A DNA stretch of 64,000 nucleotides from positions 91,698,001-91,762,000 of the forward strand of contig CM034546.1 in assembly GCA_020055645.1 (NCBI GenBank), given 5' to 3'. Origin of the DNA: Tomocerus qinae. Its lineage: Eukaryota; Arthropoda; Collembola; Entomobryomorpha; Tomoceridae. A program made the translations under genes and the position numbers. Under the pieces are notes generated by a model. That model did no database searches. It saw nothing but the letters and a program-made list of their open reading frames with translations, and was not told where the DNA came from. This document shows, in pieces, positions 1 to 8,960 of this stretch (positions are counted from its first letter, which is position 1; each line of letters starts with the position of its first letter).

Positions 1-499
1 ACTCCCAGTTTATGCAATCGTGCATTTTTTAAAGTGAGATCACGCTGCAGCAGAATCGGAGAAAACTGTCAGCTGCTTGACGCTAGACGCTTTCTGCTGG
101 AAGCGAGGTCTGTGCGTTAAAGCCTTTGCTACCAAACTATTGTGACGATGTGAAATTTTCTGGTTTTCAGATTTTATGCAATGTGCAATTATCAATTTTT
201 GATCACGTTTTCAGTCAATATTAGGATTACTTTTGACTTTTGAGTCTTTTGCATTTCTTTTTGCATAATGGTATTATAAATTAGTAATTTATGATTGAAC
301 TTCTCTGAAAACATGATGTTAGGCTTGTCACTTGTCGGATACGCTAGTAGGGTTGATATAAATGTTTTGTGCTTGTTGTTTGTGGCTGCATTGTAGACAT
401 GAGCGTTCCTATTCGTGCTCTTATCGTCGCACCGGATAATTTGAATGAAGAGTTTATTGCAACATAAACATTTCTCATCCAAATCTCAATAATTCAGCT
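1..499. other. upstream flank, no gene seen
   Basis: I see no convincing coding sequence here. The one open stretch on the minus strand (192-482) has low-complexity, non-family-like translation and no supporting splice context. The segment lies just upstream of the inferred 5' noncoding exon of the IWS1-like gene, so it probably includes that gene's promoter, but I find no motif that fixes a start site. Confidence 0.4.
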
Positions 500-562
500 T
501 TCAGCGTTCAACTTCGATCATCATACCATACTAACTAATGTACAACTGGCAGTATAGGTCAG
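500..562 (+). other. putative 5' noncoding exon of the IWS1-like gene
   Basis: A good donor (CAG|GTGAGT, GT at 563-564) lies upstream of a polypyrimidine tract and an acceptor (TTGCAG, AG at 1022-1023) that sits 26 bases before the IWS1-like ATG. Joining 562 to 1024 gives a 5' leader with an in-frame TAG (555-557) upstream of the ATG at 1049, which supports that ATG as the true start. The exon's 5' end is unknown and 500 is only a placeholder. The leader contains an ATG at 538 opening a short upstream reading frame. Confidence 0.45.
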
Positions 563-1048
563 GTGAGTACCAGCAAAATTCATCTCAAATCTCCATACTC
601 TATCATATCAATCAAATATCCATAATCTGTAAAGTCCATTGTTGCATTGTTAATAATTAACTCGTTAATCGATTAAATTAACAAAAGAATTTAATTTAAA
701 CACTATAAAGTGTACTCTAAATTCGAATGGGTATAAACATTTTAATATTTAAATAAATAAATAATGAAGCAGCAAGTTAAGTCGTATTTATAAAATAAGT
801 ATTTGGTAAGTTTGACTCCATTCATATTCATCGAACAAACAATAACTTCGTGAAATACACCGTATTTTTCTAAATTTTCCAGGGAGGCAAGAATTAAGAA
901 CATCCAACATTAGAATTCAACTTTGGCCTGCTAACTTCACCAACTTTTCAACAACTAAATATAGGACATAGGACTTACGAACCTTCAATTGTTTTTTTTT
1001 CACACAATCAATCGAGGTTGCAGTCAGTGCCGTAATACCTTTTATATA

Positions 1049-4000
1049 ATGTCATTATCACAGTCTGAAATAATGGAAGACGAGGAAATGAACGCAACTC
1101 AACTTTTAAGAGGTAATATTGTGATATAAAAAGTTATGTTTGTAATTTGTAATTAATGGGTAATTGACGCTACTCGCTATCAAGAACGACGTAGAAAGAT
1201 AATTAGATGTTAGAAGCGTTGAATTACAGTTTAGAGACTTTTAATGTTAATTTGCGGGCCTGCTGCGGCCCCTAGTTGTTGTGAGAAACAACGTCTATTA
1301 GTTAAGTCATCAAAATTTCTAAAAAGCAATGTGTCTTCTTGGTCTAAAATATATTTTCCATATTTTTAAACAGCTCCCGATTCACTATTGGACGAAACAG
1401 TACCAACTCAACCGATGTGGAGAAGAAGTCGTTCCAGGTCGAAATCTAATTCACCACCATCATCACCGTCACTATCTAGATCAGAATCAAAAATAATGGA
1501 TGACGATGAAATGGACTCAACTCAACTTTTAAGAGGTATTTAAAATGATTAAATGCTGGTCTTATAAATGATAATCAGAAGCCTATCACTTATTTAGCAT
1601 TAAAATTAAAACTACTGTTATATTATATTTTAATATTTAAATAGCGCCCGATTCGCAATTGGACGAGGCAGCACCAACGCAGCCGATGTGGCGAAAAAGT
1701 GACTCAAGATCGAAATCTAATTCACCACCATCATCACTGTCAGTTTCAAGATCGGAATCGAAAATAATGGATGATGACGATATGGATTCTACTCAACTAT
1801 TGAGAGGTAGGTCTAGTCATAGAAATAATGAATTTCTGATTGTAGGCGTATCGTGTTGAATAATTCTTAAATTCGCATAGTCCTTATATCGTTTTAAATA
1901 TCTAAATAGCACCCGATTCGCAATTAGATGAGACCCAGCCAACCCAGCCAATATGGCGAAAAAATCGTTCCAGATCAAAATCTAATTCTCCGCCACCATC
2001 ATCGCCGTCAATTTCATTATCACAATCACAAACAATTGATAACGATGACAAGGACACAACGCAACTTTTGAGAGGTAATAAAATCTATGTTTATATTATA
2101 TAGGTCAATACCAATTTATTAAATCGTCACATTTTCAACTTCAACACTTGCCAAACGAATTCATTTGTATTTTTTATGTTTAAATAGCTCCAGATTCGCA
2201 ACTGGACGATACAGCACCAACGCAGCCTATGTGGCACAAAAGTCGCTCAAAATCTACTTCCCCACGACCTTCGTCACCGTCAATGTCTAGATCAGAATCG
2301 AAAATAATAGACGATGAAGACATGGATTCTACACAACTGTTAAGACATAACAGATCAAAGTCTAGAACACCTGCATCATCACGCTCTAGGTCCAGGTCAA
2401 AGTCAGGGTCACCAGCATCAGTGCGCTCACGATCCAGGTCAAAGTCGGGGTCACCAGCATCGGTTCGTTCAAGATCCAGATCAAATAAGTCTAGGTCAAA
2501 GTCTAGATCTAAGTCTAGGTCCCCAGCATCATCACGCTCAAGATCTAGATCAAAATCCAGGTCAAAATCCAGATCCCGCAGCAAAAGTGGCTCACCAATT
2601 GGTGAAAAAAGGAAGAAAAGAAGAAGAATTCGCTCCGGTTCTGATTCATCCAGAAGTTCTTCGATTGCTTCCAAGGGATCAATAGGCTCGAGGGCTTCTA
2701 GACGTTCAGGTAAATTACTCATTCTTACTGTGTCATTCCCTGTTACAAGTTCATCTGAATTTTGTAAAATATTAAATTATGTTTGAAAGTAATATGTTTG
2801 AATTATAGGTGGAGAAGGAAAGAAGGAAGGAAATACCTCAGACGGAGAGAAAAACGAAACTCCATTACCTGAAGGAGCAGAGCCTTCTGCTGAACCGGGG
2901 GGAAATGTTTTGCCAGATGTTTCTGACTCTGATAGTGATAGTGGCCCTGAAGATGGTAGTCGACCTAGTCAGGATTATATTTCTGATTTCGATCTTATGT
3001 TGGCCAAACGAAAGGAGGAACAGACGCGTCGTAGAAAACGGAAGGATATTGATATCATAAATGACAATGACGATTTGATTGCCCAATTGTTGGGCGAAAT
3101 GAGAAATGCTGCCGATGTAATATTTTTTAATTTCTCTCTTTTACTACTTCATTTTTATGTAAATTATTGGCCATGCCTGTTGTCGTAGACAGGGAGAAGG
3201 CTACCCTGAAACCCAATAAATGGCACGGCTTTTTCACAAAGTTGCCAGAGACTCTGATTCTTCTTATATTTCTGTATCACAAGACTTCATATTTACATCT
3301 ATAATTTGCAGGACGATCGGCAATTAAATAAAGAAGGAAAGCCAGCTACTAAAAAAATAGCCATGCTGCCGGGTGTTTTATCACAACTGAAAAAACATGA
3401 CTTGCAAATGGCTTTTTTAGAGCATAACGTTTTAAGTATTTTGACTGATTGGCTCGCTCCTATGCCTGACCGAAGTTTACCAGCTTTGAAAATTAGAGAA
3501 AGTATTTTGAGATTGCTGAGTGAGGTACTAACACTATTTGATTTTCCATATATCTACATATATTCTTATTATTTTCCTGTTCAGCAAGTTTAAAAGCATA
3601 TTATTAACAAAAAACTTACGTTCGATTTTTCAGTTCCCGATAATTGATCAGGGGTTACTTAAGCAATCAGGGATTGGAAAAGCTGTAATGTATCTCTATA
3701 AACACCCCAAAGAATTGAAGGCTAACAAACAAATCGCAGGAAGGATGATAAATCAATGGGCACGACCAATATTTAATCTTTCGACAGATTTTAAGGCCAT
3801 GTCTAAAGAGGAAAGGGAGCAAAGAGATTTGGATCAAATGCCAAAAAGAAGAAGGATGTCGGAAGATGCGACAACTTCAAACACAAGGGGAGATATAGGG
3901 AAAGCTTTCACTGGTGAAGAAGGGTGAGTAAATTGGTCTTGTTTGCTGTATTTATTTGGTTTGGATCACTAAAAAAGTTATAAGTAATCTTACACAACTT

Positions 4001-4328
4001 TGCAGAGCATTAAGACCTGGTGATCCTGGATGGGTCCCTCGTGCTCGTGTACCATTGCCGTCTACTAAAGATTATGTCGTTCGTCCTAAATGGAACGTAG
4101 AGACGGATATTAGTCGGGTAGTTAAATTATATAATAGTACCAAATTTTTATTGGTTTACTAATTTGAAACCTGATACATGATTACGACATTGATTTATTA
4201 TTTAGACGAATCGTAAGCAAGCTGGACGGTTGGATAAGCACATACGCAGTTTCATGGAAAAGAAGAAGCTATCGAAAGTGCAAAGAGCTGTAACTATCTC
4301 AGTCGAAGGCCGTAAAATGAATCTGTAA
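1049..4328 (+). CDS. IWS1: IWS1/SPN1-like transcription elongation factor (10 coding exons, 706 aa)
   Basis: Coding exons: 1049-1112, 1374-1535, 1645-1806, 1910-2074, 2188-2709, 2809-3116, 3312-3524, 3634-3923, 4006-4117, 4206-4328; all phases agree and total 2121 nt. IWS1 binds Spt6 and works with RNA polymerase II in elongation, mRNA processing and export in the nucleus. Seen here: a disordered N-terminus of repeated exon modules, then a long Arg-Ser dipeptide region (about 2345-2600), an acidic linker, and the conserved core. The core begins at [11 protein letters not shown], runs through INDNDD, the TFIIS-N-like helical domain and [11 protein letters not shown], and ends with [24 protein letters not shown] and VEGRKMNL-stop. 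That order and ending match the family; human IWS1 is 819 aa. Exon 9 could end one base earlier. The identity rests on remembered conservation, not on a search. Confidence 0.93.
1374..2343 (+). repeat. tandemly duplicated coding exons in the IWS1-like gene
   Basis: Exons 2 (162 bp), 3 (162 bp), 4 (165 bp) and the first about 155 bp of exon 5 encode the same module. It opens with APDSQLDE, has TQPMW, then an Arg/Ser/Pro-rich stretch, then SRSESKI, an acidic run and TQLLRG, where the donor falls. Exon 1 encodes only the tail of a module (acidic run plus TQLLRG). All copies start and end in phase 1, and the introns between them are short (about 100-260 bp) with similar pyrimidine tracts ending in AAATAG. 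Exons 2-4 can therefore be skipped or repeated without breaking frame. Exon 4 is the most diverged copy. Confidence 0.88.
2345..2600 (+). repeat. Arg-Ser repeat coding tract (RS domain)
   Basis: Within exon 5 the reading frame encodes repeated [12 protein letters not shown]-type units, from degenerate AGATCCAGGTCAAAGTC-like DNA repeats. RS-rich stretches are typical of splicing-linked proteins and are common in IWS1 relatives. The long minus-strand open frame over the same bases, rich in Asp and Leu, is only a shadow of this repeat. Confidence 0.85.
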
Positions 4329-4677
4329 AGCTATTTAAGTTGTAACTTATTATGTTCTTCTCACGTTAATTATGTAGAATGTAAGTCTCCCATGTACTTG
4401 TAATTATGTTTTCCAGTAAAGTATAATTAGCTGCGGCTGGCTATTAAACGTTTGTAGTTGTGCTCGTAATACTTGTAATTTATAAATTCGCATTTTACTG
4501 TTTGAATCACGAATTGGTTGTAACATGCGGTGGGCAAAATGGAAGTTCTGTATTTTTTCCAACGAATTAGGTATAAAATTGTGAATCTACAATTGTTGTG
4601 AAGTACTAGGCAGACGCACTGATACTTGTGCTCATAATAATAATCTAATTCTAGTACACTTAATAGAAAAATAGTAA

Positions 4678-4683
4678 AATAAA
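4678..4683 (+). terminator. candidate polyadenylation signal for the IWS1-like gene
   Basis: An AATAAA hexamer lies about 350 bases after the stop codon at 4326-4328, inside AT-rich noncoding sequence. It is the clearest canonical signal downstream on this strand. In DNA this AT-rich the hexamer can occur by chance. Confidence 0.4.
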
Positions 4684-5150
4684 CTACCTTAATTACCTAA
4701 GCCTATATTATTGCTGTTACTCAAATCAAAATCCCATATTTTGTAGCTGTTTAATGATTTAGCGATTACTTGGTTTCTACTTATTATATTGAAATCAGAA
4801 ATGTTTTTCGCTAATCGTTCAATACCATATTATACGGTATTTTTGTTCACTAAGTAGTTACGTTTACGTTGACTTCCTGAGATATTAATGTAATAGGTAT
4901 TTGAGAAACATTTTCATATCCCTAGAGGATTGTTTTATATTGTATAATTAGAACTGAGTAACATCAATTTATTAAATAATATCATCATGTATTGTTGTGT
5001 AATTTGATTGAATTGAAACTGATTAATAAATATTTTCTTTTGATTGTACAAAAGTTGTAAAATTATGTAAAGTAGGTTGCACATTCTCGCACGTGTGTAT
5101 GCTGCCCACAAATACATCATATCTCATCATTTTTCCCCGTAAACGTCAGC

Positions 5151-5188
5151 CTTTGAAACTATAATTCCCCGTTTCGAAATAATTCCCC
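5151..5188 (+). repeat. 38-bp direct repeat, copy 1
   Basis: Identical over 38 bases to 5753-5790. It begins CTTTGAAACTATAATTCCCC, continues with GTTTCGAAATAATTCCCC, and flanks the transposase remnant on its 5' side. Confidence 0.9.
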
Positions 5189-5367
5189 GGTCAAAATTTA
5201 GGGCATTTGGTACTCGTGTACTAAAACAAATGTATTTACAGTTTAAGTAAAGGTATACTTACAGTAAGTACATGTGTACTAAAAGAGAAAGGAAGCAATA
5301 TAATTATATTCAGAAAAAAATTGCTGGTGTGGGACAGTTTCAAATGTCACTTAAGTGAGTCCACTAA

Positions 5368-5688
5368 AAAGACTTACGCAAATTACATGTCGATACTGCT
5401 GTCATTCCTGGAGGTTGCACTAAATATGTACAAGCGGCTGATGTGTGTTGGAACAAGCCTTTCAAGGACTCCATCCGGGCACAATACAATGAATGGGTGA
5501 CAACACCTGGAAGCATTGAATTAACCAAAGGAGGAAACCCTAAGCCACCCCCATTGCTTATTGTCTGCAATTGGATCATCGAAGCCTGGAATAACATTCC
5601 TAAAGATGTAATAATCGATTATGATGATATGGATGTACCTATCACGGAACCTATGGAAGCATTACTGTCCTCTGACGAAGAAAATTAA
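5368..5688 (+). pseudogene. pogo-like transposase, C-terminal fragment (DDE superfamily)
   Basis: This 106-codon open stretch starts right after a TAA (5365-5367) and ends at TAA 5686-5688. It encodes VIPGGCTKYVQAADVCWNKPFK, then WVTTPGS, GGNPKPP, CNWIIEAWN, IP and an acidic tail. The PGGCTKY..Q..D...NKPFK block followed by V..W...AW..I is the end of the DDE_1-type transposase of pogo/Tigger elements and of host genes derived from them. The N-terminal DNA-binding domain and the catalytic aspartates are absent, so it cannot transpose by itself. It could in principle be a small expressed domesticated fragment, but nothing around it suggests that. Confidence 0.75.
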
Positions 5689-5752
5689 TTACATTTTAAT
5701 AAAACTTCAAATTTTTTTTTAAATAATGCATTGATAATCTAATAAATCTTGA

Positions 5753-5790
5753 CTTTGAAACTATAATTCCCCGTTTCGAAATAATTCCCC
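5753..5790 (+). repeat. 38-bp direct repeat, copy 2
   Basis: Exact second copy of 5151-5188, 65 bases past the transposase stop codon. It is followed at once by the near-inverse sequence (CCCGGGGAATTGTTTCGA), so this side also contains a short inverted repeat, as if the end of a related miniature element had inserted here. Confidence 0.9.
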
Positions 5791-5994
5791 ACCCGGGGAA
5801 TTGTTTCGATTTTTTTGCTCAGAAGATGACCATGAAACTATAATTCCCCCGAGGTATTAATTCGATTATTACGGTAATTAGGCTCACAAAATGGACACCA
5901 ATACACCCAAAATTAGTACAGTAATTTCAATTGAATGTCGAAATAAGGAGAAAGTTAACAAACAGTTTTCAAAACTAAGCATTTTATGTCACAA

Positions 5995-6000
5995 TTTATT
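5995..6000 (-). terminator. candidate polyadenylation signal for the SLC25A46-like gene
   Basis: TTTATT on the plus strand, that is AATAAA on the minus strand, about 465 bases beyond the stop codon of the minus-strand carrier gene and before the transposon remnant. Plausible position, but a common hexamer in this DNA. Confidence 0.35.
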
Positions 6001-6465
6001 ACTGGCATCTTTACAATTTGCGGAGTCTTTGTTATAACGATTTTAACCTAATTATCAGATTTACAAATAAAGAGTTGTCTACTTGTTCTAATGCTATTTA
6101 CTTACTCAAATAGATGGCCAACAAGATAAGATTGCGATTATTATAATCAGGTATGGTTTATCGTAAATTAAGTTTCACCAGGTGTGGATATATCACTCAC
6201 TACAATAATACATATTTGACAAAGCATACTTTTGGAATTGACTACATGTTTTCAGTAATTATTATATAGATTTAATTTCTGACTAGTATTTAATTTCTGT
6301 CAATGCCTGTAGGGCTGTAATTGGTGAATCTAGAACGGAACCTAGGCTCCGACATCCCAGCGTCTACTTCGCTTATACCAGTAGCTGAATATTCTCTGAA
6401 AATTTCAATATTTTGTTACTACTTGGGATTCAGATGTGCGGAATTTTTGTAGAATATTTTTATAA

Positions 6466-8661
6466 CTATTTTAGCTCCCACCTGTGCAGATCTGTTGGTG
6501 TTCTTCTACTGTGAGCATCATAAGTTCTATGCATATTGATGTTTGAGGGTTCTGATCGGGATTGGTGTACAGTGGGAGTTACATGCATTGCAGAAACGGG
6601 AGTTACGGGTTTTACAATTGCTCCTCCACTATTTGAGTTTTGGCCGAATGGTGACCTTTCTAAAACGATTTTTACAGTTCGGATAAGAAGCATTTGTAAT
6701 CCGTATTGTAGTACTAATGCCCCGAATCCTTTATAAAGACCGGAAAGCCCTTCTTCGTCAACTGTTGTACGGACACAATCTAACACTCCTCCATATGATG
6801 TAAGAATCGGTGTGACCTCAATTCCAGAATCTAAATTGTCTATTATTGTTCTAGTTCCTTGTAAATGCAACCTATTTACAGAATAATATAATTATAGATC
6901 CAATTAGTAATACATTTACAAATACAGTATTAAAATTTATGTAACGGTTACAACCATACCTGTGAATTATTGTTTCCAATGGGAAAAGTAAAATATCAGC
7001 GACCATACTTCCAATTAATGAAGCGGTCATTTCCATGTAATAGGATACGCTAGTATCCTTTGACAAAGCTCCCTGTAATCATGTAAATTTAAATTGCTTA
7101 ATCACGTCACATTCTACTGAATTCTTATTTATTCCTTAATATTATATCAAAATTTTTGAGTATATTATTTGACTGACATTTAGACAAACCTGTTTTCGTT
7201 CTTTGCTCTCACGCACTCGTTTGATGGTAGATAATGAAACAGACTTAATACCCGTATAAATCAAATAAAACAGAATGCCATGTGCTACGGTAGGAACAAT
7301 AAGAACATGAAGAGGAACCAGTCGGCCAGTGTTTGGCCATGAAAGAAGCCTCCACAATCCTTCTCGAAAAACGTCAAAAAATCCTGCTGTTTCACTTGCC
7401 ACTTCACTTTGCACCGTTTCTACCAGACTTGCTGAATAAAACGGTGTTATTACAGCTACACTTAATCTAGGTAAACACACTAACATTACCACAAAACAAT
7501 ATTCTGATTGATGATGATAGTTAATAGTGGTCAAAAAACTTACGACTTGAGAAAAATATGCTGCACAAACGCTTTTAGAGTGCTGTGACGATTTATTTCT
7601 CTGTAAACAAAATGTATTTAAATTAAATTCATCATTTTATTTACTAACAGGAAATTAAAATAATTCAACAAAAAACACACTTTGGAAATGAAAGTGCTTT
7701 CGATGTCACATCCTCGGCAGCTAGACCCATTCCCCTTACAAGTAGGCTACTTCCCAAACCTTTCCACATAACTCCGACACCTTGGCGTTGGCATATTTGA
7801 AACATTGGGCTAATCAAAGTGACGGGAAACAAATGATATCTAGTTGACATAACGTGAACCTAAAACAGTCCATAAATAAACACAACTATATACCATTTAT
7901 ATACATAACTTTTAACATTTAAGAGAAAGTATTACTTGACATTGTCTCCTTAATCCAATGAATGGGTGTCTTAAAAGATTTTCCATTATAACACCCAACA
8001 GTCCAACTCCTCTGGCTGTATAGTTTTTAATATTTGGGTCTGATATTTAAAAAATTTAAAGTTTTATTTAGTGCTTTAAAGACAGTAAAAAGTCCTTATT
8101 TGAAAAAATAGCCTACAATAAAGTGCAATGTGCATCAAAATATGTTAACATTCAAAATAATAAAAGAGTACCATCAGGCGCATCGGGAGAAGAAACAGGG
8201 GTGGACAAGTTTATACTCCTAGGGGACAAATTGTGATCTCCTCCCGCAGAGCTGATACTACCCGGTTCATAATATCCAAATTGACTGTTGTAAATATCCC
8301 GATTTCTTGTACCATGAGAATAACTATTATAATCTTCGGTAGATGGTAGAGTATTAAAGTCACTTTCCCCAGCTCCAATTCCGCCATAATCGTAAGTAGC
8401 AAATCCCCGACTTTGAAAATTTCGGTAATCACTTATGCCAGCCATATTCCTCCTTCTTACTGGATAGTTTTCAATTGTGACGTCTTCCTGATATGTAGTC
8501 TCTCCGAGATCCAAGAAACTCAGCCGTTCCCCGCGTGTTACTTCAGCTGGATAATTTTCTTCCTCCTCAACAACTTCTACTTCATCTTCGGTTTCGGATG
8601 AGTAGTAGGAGTTGCTGCAGTCGTCAAAGAATCCGTAAATTTTGATGCCAACAGAGAGATC
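6466..8661 (-). CDS. SLC25A46: SLC25A46-like outer mitochondrial membrane protein (start unresolved)
   Basis: Coding exons in transcript order: 8661-8172, 8039-7936, 7859-7681, 7600-7544, 7466-7190, 7072-6960, 6871-6466; all joins keep phase. SLC25A46 is a degenerate carrier-family protein of the outer mitochondrial membrane involved in fission/fusion balance and lipid transfer; fly relatives exist. Seen here: an acidic, disordered N-terminus, then LLRHPFIGLRRQCQ, GVMWKGLGSS, TPFYSASLVETVQSE, LLFPLETIIHRLHLQGTRT and DEEGLSGLYKGFGALVLQY, which follow the human protein in order. After the last carrier repeat there is an extra tail of about 60 residues ending RWELK. The first exon opens directly after an acceptor (TTTCTAG). 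The only upstream exon I can propose has an in-frame stop, and the first in-frame ATG (NMAGIS, near 8445) is well inside. The true start is therefore either that ATG or an exon I missed. Confidence 0.9.
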
Positions 8662-8905
8662 CTAGAAAAGTACTGAAAAATAAATATATCATTAAAAACT
8701 GTGAAATTTTAAACTTTTTCGTTCGTAATTCTTATTTCTTTGAATTTATGAACGATTACACACTTCCTTTGCTTCAAAACTTAATGGCATTAGTGAACTG
8801 ATTTTTAATTCAAAGTTTTAAGAATCGGTGACAATTTTAAAAACCATTAAAATTCAACATAAACGCAAATTCTTAAATGTAATGTAAAAATAATCTCTAA
8901 CTTAC

Positions 8906-8960
8906 AAGTCGATTTGGCTAGATTGGAATGCAGAAAGACACGCTCCAAATTATTATGAGG
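8906..8960 (-). other. possible 5' noncoding exon of the SLC25A46-like gene
   Basis: On the minus strand, CGACTT|GTAAGT (GT at 8905-8904) is a strong donor about 245 bases upstream of the acceptor that opens the first coding exon at 8661. Joined in phase it gives a TAG shortly before the junction, so this exon would be untranslated. Its 5' limit is a guess. Confidence 0.35.

Larger units (their letters stand above)
5143..5865 (+). mobile_element. remnant of a pogo/Tigger-like DNA transposon
   Basis: A fragment of transposase reading frame (5368-5688) lies between two copies of an AT-rich end-like sequence. The left end begins near CAGCCTTTGAAACTATAATT, resembling pogo-superfamily ends that start with CAG. 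An exact 38-bp match recurs at 5753-5790 in the same orientation. Inverted matches also occur (CCCCGG then GTTTCGA near 5790-5810 against the left copy), as does a third 17-bp copy at 5833-5849. Only the 3' part of the transposase remains, so this is a decayed or internally deleted, possibly nested, insertion. Confidence 0.6.

Noticed and set aside
2180-2722. 180-codon minus-strand open frame rich in Asp, Leu and Arg
   Set aside because: It is the antisense of the Arg-Ser repeat in IWS1 exon 5; repeats of AGATCC/AGGTC codons stay open on the other strand by composition alone.
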